64,000 nucleotides of DNA from Phoronis australis (GCA_002633005.1 NMRA01000217.1:296967-360966), one strand, 5' to 3'; positions 45,801 to 50,992 are shown, numbered from the stretch's first letter. Notes: generated by a model not told the origin, from the sequence alone. Translations and numbers: made by a program.

Positions 45801-48050
45801 GTTAGCAGCAAGGCCATTGGTCATTGGTCATTTTACTAAAGCACTACACTGATGTACTGATTTCGTTGTAGGCCAGAAGATGCCTGTTGAGGAGACTGGC
45901 TGGGCCAAGCTATTTCAAGTGGTTGCTAACAACTACCAGACGTGGATATTCCTACTGCTGTGCCTGGTCGCAACACTCGGAGCCATTATCATCGGTAAGC
46001 TCTCTAGACTGTTTGAAGTAAAAGATAAACCACAGGTGACAAATTTATGTTCTGTCGTTTGGAAGCGAGTCGGCAAACGGTCATGGACCAGTTGGAAAAA
46101 TAGGCAATTGGTCGCCGCCTAATGTTTGGCAAACGGTACGGCCGACTGCAGTGCCGATTTCAATTCAAGCTCTTCAATATTCCCTACATGTTGAGCCAAT
46201 GCGCCTTGGTATGTGTTGATGATTTATTAATTGTCCTGGATTTCCAGCCCAGGGGACAAGCATGGTGCATATTGAGCTAAAGACTCCCAACAGACTGTTG
46301 CTTGTCAGGGCGGAGTCAGCTAGACGACCAGGCAACACCGGTCAGCGACTTGCTACCGGTCAAACAAAAAATAGATAGTTCCTTTCCTGTTGTCTATTAG
46401 GATAGCTACATATGTCATTACGTCACACCCCAAGTGACTACTCCAAACTTGAGACGCACAATGTGGTGGTGGTTTATTTACTTCCTCTGAAGGATTTGTT
46501 TACACAAATAAAAATCAACAAAAGTACCTTTTTTATAATCTTTAGCTCTTTCCACAGCATCTGTACAGATTACCATATTGACAACGAGGTGACTAAAGCA
46601 GAGGTTTAACTGGTGATTTTCAATCTTGACATTTGACCTATAAAGTTCCTTAGAGATGTGGCAAGAGCTAGAACCAAGGTTGCAGAATCTCCTTGACTAC
46701 CCCCAGTACACTGATGTCACAATTTCTGTTCCTATCAGTTTTACGAGAACCTGAATCAATGAGGCTTTATGCTTATCAAAACTTGCAACAAAAAATTGGT
46801 AATGTTTTCAACAGTCAGTGTCATTTTGTAAAGATTTCAAAACTGACAGTATTTTGGAAAAAGCTCTTCAAAATGGACGCCATTTTAGATTGTAGCTGCT
46901 TGACATCTGGCTTTCTGTCATGCCGTGAGAAATGCGTTAATACAGACCTTGCTACACCCAGACTAGGCTAGGGGAGGTGCTTTTTCCCAGCCAAGCAGCA
47001 AGTCAAGCTTACTCATTGACATGCCCGAGTTAAATGAGCATGTAAATCTTTGTTAGAATGTACTGCACTTGTAATTATTTCTGCCAGAATAGGTTTATCG
47101 TATTGGAAACACAAATGGTATCATGGTAACACGCCGTCTGCAAGTAATCGGGGTAAGTGGACTGTAATTTGTAAAGGCAACTTATGAATGGTGCATTACT
47201 TAAGCGATTATGGCTCTTCATTGTTTTGTCTAGCCTACCAAGCCGTGCTCGGTTCCCGCTCTTCATACAGCCAACCTGACCCCAGTATTTTCTTACGCCC
47301 GGGCAGCCCCCCAGCCCCTTACTATGGAAGTCCTCAAGGTAAGAAGTACTGCTAGGGTGTTGATTTGTTTTCAACTCCATAGAAGCGGTAGTTGTTTCAT
47401 AATTTAGCATCAGTACGCAAATCGGATTTTTGTGTAGAAAATAAAGAATTTCAAAGAAAATTGGGATGCTATCATCACTATCTGGTGGTTTGAAAGATAG
47501 TGCTGTCAGTAAACATGCAATGTTAACTTGAAACTCATGGATCATTTTCTTGTTCATTTGTACAAACTTTGGCCTTTCATGTGTGCTGTGTATCATTGTC
47601 AAGATCATGTTTTAGATTGTCAAGAGATTTGGTATGTTAATTTAGACATTGTTTAGGTCTTCGACTACCATTCACTCCAGTAATTCAACATTGAGATGTA
47701 GTTGTTCAGTCAGGTTTGTTAGCAACCTGTTTCATGTAGGTTGACACAGTTGTATGGTTAATCCAAAAACTCTAACAAGAATCTTACATGGGCTTTGCAT
47801 GATGTTGCTCTCCTCGCAATAGAATGCTGTTAGTGAAAGTGACACCAATCTGCAACTTGCGACAAGTTGAGGATATCAGATGTAGTTTATGGTCTGCGTG
47901 TTAAATGTATGCGGTGATTCTATTTCAGCCGCGTCCCCCAAGTCATTCATTATGACTGGTGGGGGTGACTCTCCCCAGCTGTGGAGTACTGGATACAGCC
48001 CCCAGGAGTCAATGTACAGACGAAGCCCTCACAACAATAGCTCATATTAG
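6707..48050 (+). CDS. NUP210: Nuclear pore membrane glycoprotein 210 (gp210), complete gene, 38 coding exons
   Basis: gp210 is the single-pass membrane nucleoporin whose large domain lies in the nuclear envelope lumen around the pore. The 38 exons listed separately have GT-AG borders and phases that chain exactly to 5,676 nt, giving 1,891 residues, close to the human protein of about 1,887. Domains in order: signal peptide (residues 1-25), conserved AKLNVPKVLLP start of the mature protein, long lumenal region of immunoglobulin-like repeats including a BIG2-like segment (about 1066-1140), membrane span (about 1800-1818) and cytoplasmic tail of about 73 residues with six Ser-Pro pairs. Homology to human gp210 can be followed through almost every exon. 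Exon 29 appears twice in the assembly (38188-38445 and 39002-39259); counting both would give 1,977 residues, but one is probably an assembly artefact. The start codon has A at -3 and G at +4. NUP210L is a vertebrate paralogue, so this is best called the single ancestral NUP210. Confidence 0.97.
7081..8478. mobile_element. Non-autonomous DNA element with terminal inverted repeats (E1)
   Basis: The left end (7081-7130, beginning ACAGGTGTCCTCAGCTTCTG) is the inverse of the right end (8421-8478, ending AAGCTGAGGATGCCTGT), with a few mismatches. About 1.4 kb lies between, with no transposase coding sequence. An internal segment (8118-8280) is a diverged direct repeat of part of the neighbouring element E2, so older insertions of the same family may be nested here. 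Confidence 0.6.
7690..7735. repeat. Perfect 17 bp inverted repeat (hairpin)
   Basis: Arms GGTGTCCGAATTTCCCC (7690-7706) and its exact complement (7719-7735) with a 12 bp loop. The core GGGGAAATTCGGAC recurs, intact or slightly altered, near 7345, 7370, 7390 and 7155. Confidence 0.85.
8421..8538. repeat. 118 bp near-perfect palindrome
   Basis: Arms of about 59 bp centred near 8480 run from ACCTTGTAGT to ACTACAAGGT. It arises where the right end of element E1 meets the left end of element E2 in opposite orientation. Confidence 0.85.
8479..9214. mobile_element. Second TIR element of the same family (E2)
   Basis: The left end carries AGGTGTCCTCAGCTTCTGAT through GACACTCGGGACTAGGAAG (8484-8559). 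The right end (about 9126-9214) is its inverse with more mismatches, including CTAATCCCGAGTATGAGACC and GGAACGATCAGACGC. The inverted repeats are therefore about 80-90 bp. The interior of about 0.55 kb has no recognisable transposase. Confidence 0.55.
9573..9712 (+). CDS. NUP210: NUP210 exon 2
   Basis: Residues 56-103, with SSRPHVATVKP aligned to the human STRPEVASIEP and ending VITAEQR. Acceptor TTCTTTCAG, donor GTGGGT, phase 1. Confidence 0.9.
9713..11739 (+). other. NUP210 intron 2
   Basis: About 2 kb without exon evidence. A poly-C tract followed by CTTCATCCAGGATTTCAA (11107-11150) resembles one end of the decayed GGGGCGGATCCAGGATTT element seen at 51209. Nothing else is recognisable. 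Confidence 0.6.
11740..11871 (+). CDS. NUP210: NUP210 exon 3
   Basis: Residues 103-147. TGQTLRCDVIVDTIHNI and KELFMEDSPE match the human TGQVLRCDAIVDLIHDI and ELYLEDSP closely. Donor GTGAGC, phase 1. Confidence 0.95.
12318..12810. mobile_element. hAT-like MITE, long variant
   Basis: Begins AAGGCTTGGAATTTTCC and ends TCATTGGTCATTCCAAG, the same termini as the shorter copies at 31798, 54815 and 55817. The interior is longer (about 490 bp) and contains repeated TTTCCGCG motifs. Located in NUP210 intron 3. Confidence 0.6.
13371..13473 (+). CDS. NUP210: NUP210 exon 4
   Basis: Residues 147-181. GNTFSSLEGLKFEWNL aligns with the human GNTFSTLAGLVFEW. Acceptor TTACAATCAG; donor GTTTGT; phase 2. Confidence 0.93.
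13773..13923 (+). CDS. NUP210: NUP210 exon 5
   Basis: Residues 181-231, with FQTFTQSAYETPPHI and TGVARVTAKLLEEAF. Acceptor TTTTCATTTCAG, donor GTATGT, phase 0. Confidence 0.93.
14018..14703. repeat. Satellite-like array, monomer about 150 bp
   Basis: At least four and a half monomers, each with an ACC(N)nGATTTTCATGAAATTTGG-type core and a CTAGTGGC box. TAGTGGC occurs at 14132, 14278, 14439 and 14587. Sequence from 14155 recurs almost exactly from 14609, a period of about 454 bp, so three monomers form a higher-order unit. The array runs into an assembly gap. NUP210 intron 5. Confidence 0.75.
14704..15352. other. Assembly gap (649 N)
   Basis: A run of N inside NUP210 intron 5. Both flanks are tandem repeats, which explains the gap. 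Exons 5 and 6 join in phase and align without loss to human gp210, so no coding exon appears to be missing. Confidence 0.95.
15353..15410. repeat. 16 bp minisatellite
   Basis: GGACAGGTGGCGAAGG is repeated 3.6 times, the second copy with T for G. It continues into the gap on its left, so the true copy number is unknown. Confidence 0.9.
15510..15639 (+). CDS. NUP210: NUP210 exon 6
   Basis: Residues 232-275. NVRLVVIANVMVVPSEVYI parallels the human [21 protein letters not shown] region. Acceptor ATTTGACAG, donor GTACTC, phase 1. Confidence 0.92.
16535..16785. repeat. Interspersed repeat D, copy 1
   Basis: Contains TTGAGACCAGGC, GGCTTGTCACGGCGTGTCAT and TCTCAAGG. The same blocks recur, in either orientation, near 25620, 26124, 40680 and 49495. 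The inverted GAGACC/GGTCTC pairs suggest a short non-autonomous element. NUP210 intron 6. Confidence 0.6.
16936..17064 (+). CDS. NUP210: NUP210 exon 7
   Basis: Residues 275-318, with YYLELEDGVLCSLD and CKDIGDTELVLKDK. Acceptor TTTGCAG; donor GTATCC is weak but gives the correct phase (1). Confidence 0.85.
17945..18013 (+). CDS. NUP210: NUP210 exon 8
   Basis: Residues 318-341. SLIHVVHPKSIG aligns with the human STIYVVEPGYLG segment. Only 69 bp. Acceptor ATCACCATTCAG, donor GTATGT, phase 1. Confidence 0.87.
19119..19219 (+). CDS. NUP210: NUP210 exon 9
   Basis: Residues 341-374. WNIIVGREYEIFIEIYEEH aligns with the human WVLETGRLYEITIEVFDKF. Acceptor TTTTTCAG, donor GTAAGT, phase 0. Confidence 0.93.
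19291..19380. repeat. 30 bp minisatellite, three copies
   Basis: A GTGTTAAGGTTATGTTCTAT-containing unit repeats three times with almost no divergence, 70 bp after the exon 9 donor. Confidence 0.9.
20038..20175 (+). CDS. NUP210: NUP210 exon 10
   Basis: Residues 375-420. YLQVLHSSENGTYHIVRTL matches the human FFEVLSSSQNGSYHRIRAL. Acceptor TTCACCCTCAG, donor GTTGGT, phase 0. The NGT sequon is a possible N-glycosylation site in the lumenal domain. Confidence 0.94.
20849..20989 (+). CDS. NUP210: NUP210 exon 11
   Basis: Residues 421-467. VTPSVVAFPWHPVTRDAY matches the human LYPSILTFPWQPKTGAY. Acceptor TTTCTTGTAG, donor GTATTG, phase 0. Confidence 0.94.
20990..22466 (+). other. NUP210 intron 11
   Basis: About 1.5 kb, AT-rich; no exon and no repeat family recognised. 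Confidence 0.6.
22467..22619 (+). CDS. NUP210: NUP210 exon 12
   Basis: Residues 468-518. GGSGSYDWSSSRVGVVSVN matches the human [20 protein letters not shown]. Acceptor GTATCCTAG, donor GTGCGT, phase 0. Confidence 0.95.
23478..23580 (+). CDS. NUP210: NUP210 exon 13
   Basis: Residues 519-553. MKFLPSPVEAEIGSNLQL matches the human MEFAPCQVEARVGQALEL. Acceptor TTTGACAG, donor GTCAGT, phase 1. Confidence 0.94.
23782..24036. mobile_element. hAT-like MITE, degenerate copy
   Basis: The left end is AGGGCTAGCCTTGGAATTTT and the right end GTCATCGGTCATTCCAAACC. The interior follows the 31798 copy (CTCTTTTTTGGTTTCGATAT; CCTATTTATTTGTGGA). The left inverted repeat has been altered. NUP210 intron 13. Confidence 0.7.
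24453..24797 (+). CDS. NUP210: NUP210 exon 14 (largest)
   Basis: Residues 553-668. It contains KVEALRVGFTQVIVAYTDG, VTVAAYKPLTVVDPEGVAV and SSKEIIVEGGPQPWVL, matching human IAAYLPLKAVDPSSVAL and SSKEMLFEGGPRPWIL. Donor GTGAGT, phase 1. NIT at its start is a potential glycosylation site. Confidence 0.96.
25178..25237 (+). CDS. NUP210: NUP210 exon 15
   Basis: Residues 668-688 (VVPEDSEVVSIQQSVLSGRS). Short and weakly conserved; supported by acceptor GTCTTACAG, a GTAAGT donor and by keeping the frame between exons 14 and 16. Confidence 0.82.
25620..25780. repeat. Interspersed repeat D, copy 2
   Basis: Shares TTGCTTGAGATCAGGCT, GTCTCAAGGTGTCGTGTCA and TTTCTCATCTGAGTAAGGA with copy 1. Borders approximate. 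NUP210 intron 15. Confidence 0.55.
26124..26370. repeat. Interspersed repeat D, copy 3
   Basis: Shares TTCCTTACTCAGGTGAGAAG, TTTCTTGAGATCATGCC, ACACCGTGACAAGC and TTGGTCTCAAACGATAAC with the other copies. Borders approximate. It lies about 350 bp after copy 2 in the same intron. Confidence 0.55.
27084..27204 (+). CDS. NUP210: NUP210 exon 16
   Basis: Residues 688-728. FRVLCRDLKEQQLQMSVGN and NQFPAV align with the human ILVTCQALGEQVIALSVGN and NPFPAV. Acceptor ACCTTTCAG. The donor after CTCAG (GTATGG) is chosen because it joins in phase 2 to exon 17. Confidence 0.92.
27573..27672 (+). CDS. NUP210: NUP210 exon 17
   Basis: Residues 728-761. LACSPPASLYLQPV corresponds to the human FVCAPPSRLTLAPV. 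Acceptor CTTTTACAG, donor GTAAGA, phase 0. Confidence 0.92.
28602..28788 (+). CDS. NUP210: NUP210 exon 18
   Basis: Residues 762-824. DNQGRRFHNFSSLAFHW matches the human DQEGRRFDNFSSLSIQW. NFS is a conserved sequon. Acceptor GATCACTTAG, donor GTTTGT, phase 1. Confidence 0.96.
29637..29950 (+). CDS. NUP210: NUP210 exon 19
   Basis: Residues 824-928. LELMLVEGATIEPSSV, FNHPSSKIGLSVIGGSGHF match human IELILVEDVRVSPEEV and YNHPGIQAELRIREGSGYF. Acceptor TTTCTAG, donor GTGAGT, phase 0. Confidence 0.95.
30324..30452 (+). CDS. NUP210: NUP210 exon 20
   Basis: Residues 929-971. TAFDLCLEA and VSGVHSIDLKVLDK match the human MIHDLCLVF and VSDIQELYIRVVDK. Donor GTGAGT, phase 0. Confidence 0.94.
31047..31174 (+). 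CDS. NUP210: NUP210 exon 21
   Basis: Residues 972-1014. LLDERGRPLPTTYLPFMNL matches the human VLDLHKKPFLAKYFPFMDL. Donor GTAGGT, phase 2. Confidence 0.94.
31463..31664 (+). CDS. NUP210: NUP210 exon 22
   Basis: Residues 1014-1081. IVRGVSLGVTTLTVVAT and VFPPLRLNPRNITMIIGS match the human LIRGVAIGQTSLTASVT and VFPPFRLMPRKVTLLIGA. Beginning of the BIG2-like domain. Donor GTATGC, phase 0. Confidence 0.96.
31798..32054. mobile_element. hAT-like MITE, 257 bp copy
   Basis: Starts CAGGGCTTGGAATTG and ends TCATTGTTTATTCCAAGCCC, imperfect inverted repeats of the CAGGG type known from hAT elements. Flanks ATGTATCA and TAGTATCC agree at 5 of 8 positions, a weak 8 bp target duplication. It has no coding capacity. 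NUP210 intron 22. Confidence 0.7.
32376..32555 (+). CDS. NUP210: NUP210 exon 23 (BIG2-like domain)
   Basis: Residues 1082-1141. AYGGPQPQSSVEFSL and GLIDAQNLGDTRVIGKA match the human SEGGPQPQSNILFSI and GLVQGLAIGNGTVSGLV, in the segment scored as a bacterial Ig-like group 2 fold. Donor GTCAGT, phase 0. Confidence 0.96.
32531..32597. repeat. Duplicated 3' end of exon 23
   Basis: The last 25 bp of the exon (from AGGGGAGACGATTG to the final CACAG) recur 40 bp downstream at 32571-32597 with three changes and a 2 bp insertion. The downstream copy has AAGAAA where the donor GTCAGT should be, so it cannot act as an exon end. Confidence 0.8.
33343..33423 (+). CDS. NUP210: NUP210 exon 24
   Basis: Residues 1142-1168. 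VVELTGIKIFTPLTRLQTG matches the human VLLLRAVRIRAPIMRMRTG. Acceptor TTGTTGCAG, donor GTGGGT, phase 0. Confidence 0.93.
33966..34097 (+). CDS. NUP210: NUP210 exon 25
   Basis: Residues 1169-1212. YATGVNDQISPFTFGSA and GLFFHWSVTN match the human YVTGITNHQNPFSFGNA and GLTFHWSVTK. Acceptor TCCTACAG, donor GTGAGA, phase 0. Confidence 0.96.
35134..35289 (+). CDS. NUP210: NUP210 exon 26
   Basis: Residues 1213-1264. NNFAMRLLTKSEG and LSDDVQIR match the human YNFAMNVLGRVKG and LSDEIQVQ. Acceptor GTTTTCTAG, donor GTGAGT, phase 0. Confidence 0.95.
35535..35626 (+). CDS. NUP210: NUP210 exon 27
   Basis: Residues 1265-1295. VFEQLRLLNP and LLITPNTEMLVKTNR match the human VFEKLQLLNP and ILMSPNSYIKLQTNR. Donor GTAAGT, phase 2. 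Confidence 0.95.
35682..35803. repeat. 18 bp minisatellite
   Basis: ATCAAAATGTCGTCTGCG repeats about six to seven times, the last copies degenerate. It lies 55 bp after the exon 27 donor. Confidence 0.9.
36520..36574. other. Assembly gap (55 N)
   Basis: Short N run in NUP210 intron 27. Exons 27 and 28 join in phase, so no coding sequence appears lost. Confidence 0.95.
37569..37743 (+). CDS. NUP210: NUP210 exon 28
   Basis: Residues 1295-1353. LEYSVLD, LLVSGSKTGIATLIV match the human LSYRVLD and FLASGSMIGTSTIEV. Acceptor TTGTTTCAG, donor GTGAGG, phase 0. Confidence 0.95.
37928..38485. repeat. Duplicated block B, copy 1 (contains exon 29)
   Basis: Matches 38721-39301 apart from small indels in the intron part. 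It ends on the base before the single N at 38486. Confidence 0.9.
38188..38445 (+). CDS. NUP210: NUP210 exon 29, first copy
   Basis: Residues 1354-1439. VKSVAYLMLNADTVL, LFSVSFHDDIGERFH and DLMQIGPGPENATLVAR match the human VSPVSYLRVSMSPVL, TFTVHFHDNSGDVFH and DFVQIGKGPTNNTCVVR. Acceptor TTTTCGTAG, donor GTAGCT, phase 0 at both ends. It differs from the second copy at five bases, only one changing the protein (Ser to Ala in FHSTNIR). Confidence 0.85.
38636..38722. mobile_element. Fragment of a MITE-like end
   Basis: CCCCCCTCCCATACAGATTT followed by TGCTGGAACAGCCCT resembles the terminal part of small DNA transposons with G/C-run inverted repeats. It stops exactly where block B copy 2 begins, so it may be an insertion present on one haplotype only. 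Confidence 0.4.
38721..39301. repeat. Duplicated block B, copy 2 (contains exon 29)
   Basis: Direct repeat of block B copy 1 with a ~20 bp insertion in the intron part. The sequence after it leads normally into exon 30. Confidence 0.9.
39002..39259 (+). CDS. NUP210: NUP210 exon 29, second copy (alternative to the first)
   Basis: Same length and splice sites as the first copy; reads FHATNIR, and human gp210 also has Ala after FH. Only one of the two is needed to align with human gp210. Both are intact and phase 0, so splicing both would keep the frame, but a haplotype artefact is more likely. Confidence 0.6.
39527..39659 (+). CDS. NUP210: NUP210 exon 30
   Basis: Residues 1440-1484. VWDEDNPRLADYIS matches the human VWDAEHPGLSDFMP. 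Acceptor ATCTGTAG, donor GTAATT, phase 1. Confidence 0.93.
39660..40933 (+). other. NUP210 intron 30
   Basis: About 1.3 kb. Apart from a copy of interspersed repeat D near its right end, nothing recognisable. Confidence 0.6.
40680..40805. repeat. Interspersed repeat D, copy 4
   Basis: Shares TTATTGCTTGAGACCAGGCT, GGCTTGTCATGAATCATTTT and GCATGATCTCGGGTGATAA with copy 1. Borders approximate. Confidence 0.55.
40934..41064 (+). CDS. NUP210: NUP210 exon 31
   Basis: Residues 1484-1527. GVWSSTGIALDV and STATAIGNSVVTYNVSSAV match the human GTWSSSANSILHID and AVARAVGSVTVYYEVAG. Donor GTGGGT, phase 0. Confidence 0.94.
41823..41946 (+). CDS. NUP210: NUP210 exon 32
   Basis: Residues 1528-1569, VSVEPVRTVTMDTSAIQS and IPVVLGSQGNLK, matching the human VSVPQRIMARHLHPIQT and VIVAVGDRSSNLR. 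Acceptor ATTTGCAG, donor GTATTT, phase 1. Confidence 0.92.
42221..42367 (+). CDS. NUP210: NUP210 exon 33
   Basis: Residues 1569-1618. FQCQVTM and DLFSTEAVFDAQL match the human ISCQSQF and DVFTVEPQFDTAL. The conserved Cys may form a lumenal disulfide. Acceptor CCCCGTTCAG, donor GTGAGT, phase 1. Confidence 0.93.
43545..43792 (+). CDS. NUP210: NUP210 exon 34
   Basis: Residues 1618-1700. GSYVCRLTPQHTSSEAV corresponds to the human GQYFCSITMHRLTDKQR; IPFLPAFTILTQEVVLSN corresponds to VPFSPGLFADQAEILLSN. Donor GTGGGA, phase 0. Confidence 0.94.
43959..44127. repeat. 32 bp minisatellite
   Basis: TATTCATTTGTTGCTATTGA plus 12 more bases repeats five times (starts at 43959, 43991, 44023, 44055, 44085 and a partial at 44117), all nearly identical. 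NUP210 intron 34. Confidence 0.92.
44199..44424 (+). CDS. NUP210: NUP210 exon 35
   Basis: Residues 1701-1776, from LHSSRQSLVEILAL to GQRLELGMA. The last lumenal segment before the membrane, less conserved than its neighbours. Acceptor TACTTTCAG, donor GTAAGC, phase 1. Confidence 0.9.
44425..45871 (+). other. NUP210 intron 35
   Basis: About 1.4 kb of AT-rich sequence. A stretch near 44590-44700 has weak similarity to interspersed repeat D; nothing else seen. Confidence 0.5.
45872..45994 (+). CDS. NUP210: NUP210 exon 36: transmembrane segment
   Basis: Residues 1776-1817. WAKLFQVVANNYQTWIF leads into the hydrophobic LLLCLVATLGAIII, matching the human LFQHFLDSYQVMFFTLF and its membrane span. 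Donor GTAAGC, phase 1. Confidence 0.95.
45995..47233 (+). other. NUP210 intron 36
   Basis: About 1.2 kb without recognisable exon or repeat. Exon 36 joins exon 37 directly, in phase and in line with human gp210 (IIAY). Confidence 0.6.
47234..47338 (+). CDS. NUP210: NUP210 exon 37: start of cytoplasmic tail
   Basis: Residues 1817-1852. AYQAVLGSRSSYSQPDPS then PGSPPAPYYGSPQ. Two Ser-Pro pairs. Acceptor TTTGTCTAG, donor GTAAGA, phase 1. Confidence 0.93.
47929..48050 (+). CDS. NUP210: NUP210 exon 38: C-terminus and stop
   Basis: Residues 1852-1891 and TAG. ASPKSF, GDSPQLWSTGYSP and RRSPHNNSSY end the protein; the human tail ends ASPPSGLWSPAYASH. Four further Ser-Pro pairs are candidates for mitotic proline-directed phosphorylation, which is known for vertebrate gp210. 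Confidence 0.94.
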
Positions 48051-49494
48051 ACAATCAAGAGAAAAAACGCACAAAGTTGTTGCGTTTCATCAATGTTACG
48101 GTAAAACCCAAGAAGAGTGTCTGAGAGAATTTTGTTGAAACTTTTCTTGAGAGTGTTGACAGAAATGAAAGAAATGTTCACACATCTCTGCTCAAAGGAA
48201 TGATCAGCTCAGGCAAAAATGACAAAAGGTCTGAAGAAAATGAAAGTCTGAAGACTGAAATGAAGGCTTTGGGAGATCACAATTCATTGAACAATTTCTT
48301 CTCGGAAGTGTGATGACCGTTGGACTACACCATTAAGCTGTGTACTACAGGGTGCATTTCTTGGTAGAATGTCTGCAGATATTGGATGGAAATTTTGTCT
48401 GTGTTGAGGATTTGTTGGATTAGGTGCGGTGCTGGTACAGCGTGCAATACAACGATACCTTAAGGAAGCTAGTCATGTGACCTGTCCACACAATCTCGGG
48501 ACCATATGTAATGACTCTTCAGTATCAGCAGGTACACCCCAAACGATCAGTGGGTTCTGCAGTGAGTGGGTAAATGTCATTAGGATCTCGCACATGGACA
48601 GCAATGCTGTTCTTTTTATGCATAATTTTTTGCCAGTTCTGTTATGAAATGAAAGTAATAACATTTGTGTATGTTTGATCCAGGCAGAGATAACTGAATA
48701 GTTCTGATTAATGTTGTCCCTTGCAGTCTGTTGCAGCCATGAGTCCAAATAGGTATCTATTGGAGGTTTAACAAAAATGCAGATATACTGACTGTCTGCT
48801 CAATAGTCAGCTCGAAGATGAAGACATTTATGGTCATGTCTGCGTCATTGTTTTATAGTACCGGTGATTACTGTTTACGAGTTTTGAAATACATCGTCAT
48901 CTTTCTTTGGGGAACTTGCACGTGAATTCCTTATCTCTGTGATTGCTTGGTCAGATTTGTTTGAAACACAACATACAGCGATGATGTGAATATGAAGGAG
49001 GATGAAATTTTTCAAATGTTTTAAGAATGAGTTTTGTGTTGAAAATGATCTGTCGTAAATCACCCAACTGTGTCCAGTACGTACCGTGACATGGTGTTGG
49101 GGGAAAAACACTGTATGATGTGGGTTAGAGCCCCCCCCCCAGATATGCCATTAGTGCAAAGGTCACCTATTTGCAGACTGATTTTTTTTTTTTCACATTT
49201 ACAAGATGTCAATGAATACAACTGCACTTTGTTTAGCATAAATGGTGATCAAATACCATAGTCGTTTAGTTCTTACTATACATTAACACAGTTAGGAGCA
49301 TGCAAACACATCTTTAAAATCTCAGTATGCAGTGACAGTGAAGTCAATTTCCACTAGGAGAATAGATATTCTCACTGAATCAAGGATGTGAGGGTGATTC
49401 AAGAATGTGAAAATGGAATTAGTTATAGTGTTGGCTGCTAACCGATGTATCGACTGACTTTGATAACAGTTACCCTTGTTGCCACCAACGAAGC

Positions 49495-49745
49495 AAACTT
49501 TGATTTAGATCACTTGCAGCTTTGAAACTGATCTCAGGTTTTTCCTTACTCAGATAAGAAGTTGTTTCTCAGCTAGGTATGAAGTCACAGTCCATTATTG
49601 GTAGAGACTACTCTGTGAATAAAATGACACACTGTGACAAGCCAAACTGTGGTGCCTGGTCTCAAGGAGTGATGTTCTGTTAGTTTATTCAAAGCACAAA
49701 AATCTCTGATATGGTTTGGGAATAAGACAGTTTAACTGCAATTAG
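49495..49745. repeat. Interspersed repeat D, copy 5
   Basis: Opposite orientation to copy 1. It contains TTTTTCCTTACTCAGATAAG, AATGACACACTGTGACAAGC and GCCTGGTCTCAAGGAGTGA. Lies in the presumed 3' UTR. Borders approximate. Confidence 0.6.
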
Positions 49746-49760
49746 TCTAAATCAAAGATG

Positions 49761-49843
49761 ATTTTTTATGGAAAATCAAAAGCGAGTTTTTTACGGAAAA
49801 TCAAAAGCGGGTTTTTTACGGAAAATCAAAAGTGAGTTTTTTA
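49761..49843. repeat. 25 bp minisatellite, about 3.3 copies
   Basis: Unit TTTTTTACGGAAAATCAAAA plus GCGAG; the copies differ at one or two bases. It directly follows repeat D copy 5. Confidence 0.88.
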
Positions 49844-50986
49844 ATATGGAAATTGGGTTTTTAGCATAGTAAATGGTTCTGCATGTGTTGGCAGTTAAGG
49901 CGACAAGAAAATGTATAAAACTATTTTTAGTGAAAAGCACAATGGTTGTGAGACTGGTGTGAAAAGATTATTGGCTGTGGTGGGTCTTGCTTTCAACCCA
50001 GTTGCAGTTAACTGATGTGTGGTCAGGCTGTTAGCACAATTGAATAGTTTTTCAATTGCAATTCTTACTAACTTTATTCATTTATGGCATGTGGCTGCGC
50101 TCTTTATTTGATCTCAGTTTGTGGTACTGTAGAAATTTTCTGGAATGAAAGTTATGATATTAATTTCGTGGATTTATATTTATATTTTGGTTGTAAATTT
50201 AGGTACTGGCAGAGATTTTTTGTTGTAAATATAATTGAATAGTCTTTTTTAACCGTTGATATTTGTTTTAAGCATTCTTAGATACAACTGCTGGGATTTG
50301 ATTTTTTCTAAAAATAATTGTTTCATTGTCTGTAAGATTTTGGCTGTTCAGTTTGAAGGAATTGACAGTCTACTGTCACTGGAAACAATCTGTTCTCAAG
50401 TCAAAAGCATGGTTTAAAGTGACATTATCTGCGAGGAAAATGATTTTCGAAGAGCTGCCTCAGTGTGGAATCTAAACTGCTAACCCTGCAAACACAGTCT
50501 AATGCTCAGCTGGCCAGCTAAATACCACTTGATAAATGGCAGTGATTCAAGTGTATTAAACTGGAAGACCAACTTGATTTCAATGACGGTCTGGCAGACA
50601 CCGAAGAGTTTTGGCAGTTTGTGATAAAATTGCAAAAAGAACAGGTTACCAGTATGTTGTTTTATAGCTCTAGTCAATGCTAACATTCTCAAGAGGTCCA
50701 TCCCATCCGATGATAAATTAAAAAAATGTTTTTTTTCAGTATTAAAAGCGATAGTGTCCCTTCAAATGTCTTTTGACAAGGCTCAATCATGTATTGGATG
50801 GTATGGTGTATACTTTGTATGTTTCCAGTTGTAGTTGCTTTTTTGACATTCAGTTGTCAAATTGTGTATGGGTGTAGTTGCTAAGCTGCACATCAAATTC
50901 CCTAGGTTTTGAAGAACACATCGTTTATAATTGTATGTTCGTGTGTTTGTTGATGTCTGTGTGTGCGTATGTTTGTGCCTACTGTA

Positions 50987-50992
50987 AATAAA
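50987..50992 (+). terminator. Candidate polyadenylation signal of NUP210
   Basis: TGTAAATAAATGTTTATTAG contains AATAAA with downstream T-rich sequence. It is the last good signal before repeat-rich intergenic DNA. Confidence 0.4.

Noticed and set aside
47075-47608. 177-codon open frame on the minus strand
   Set aside because: It lies antisense across NUP210 exon 37, whose plus-strand splicing is well supported; no recognisable domain in the antisense frame.
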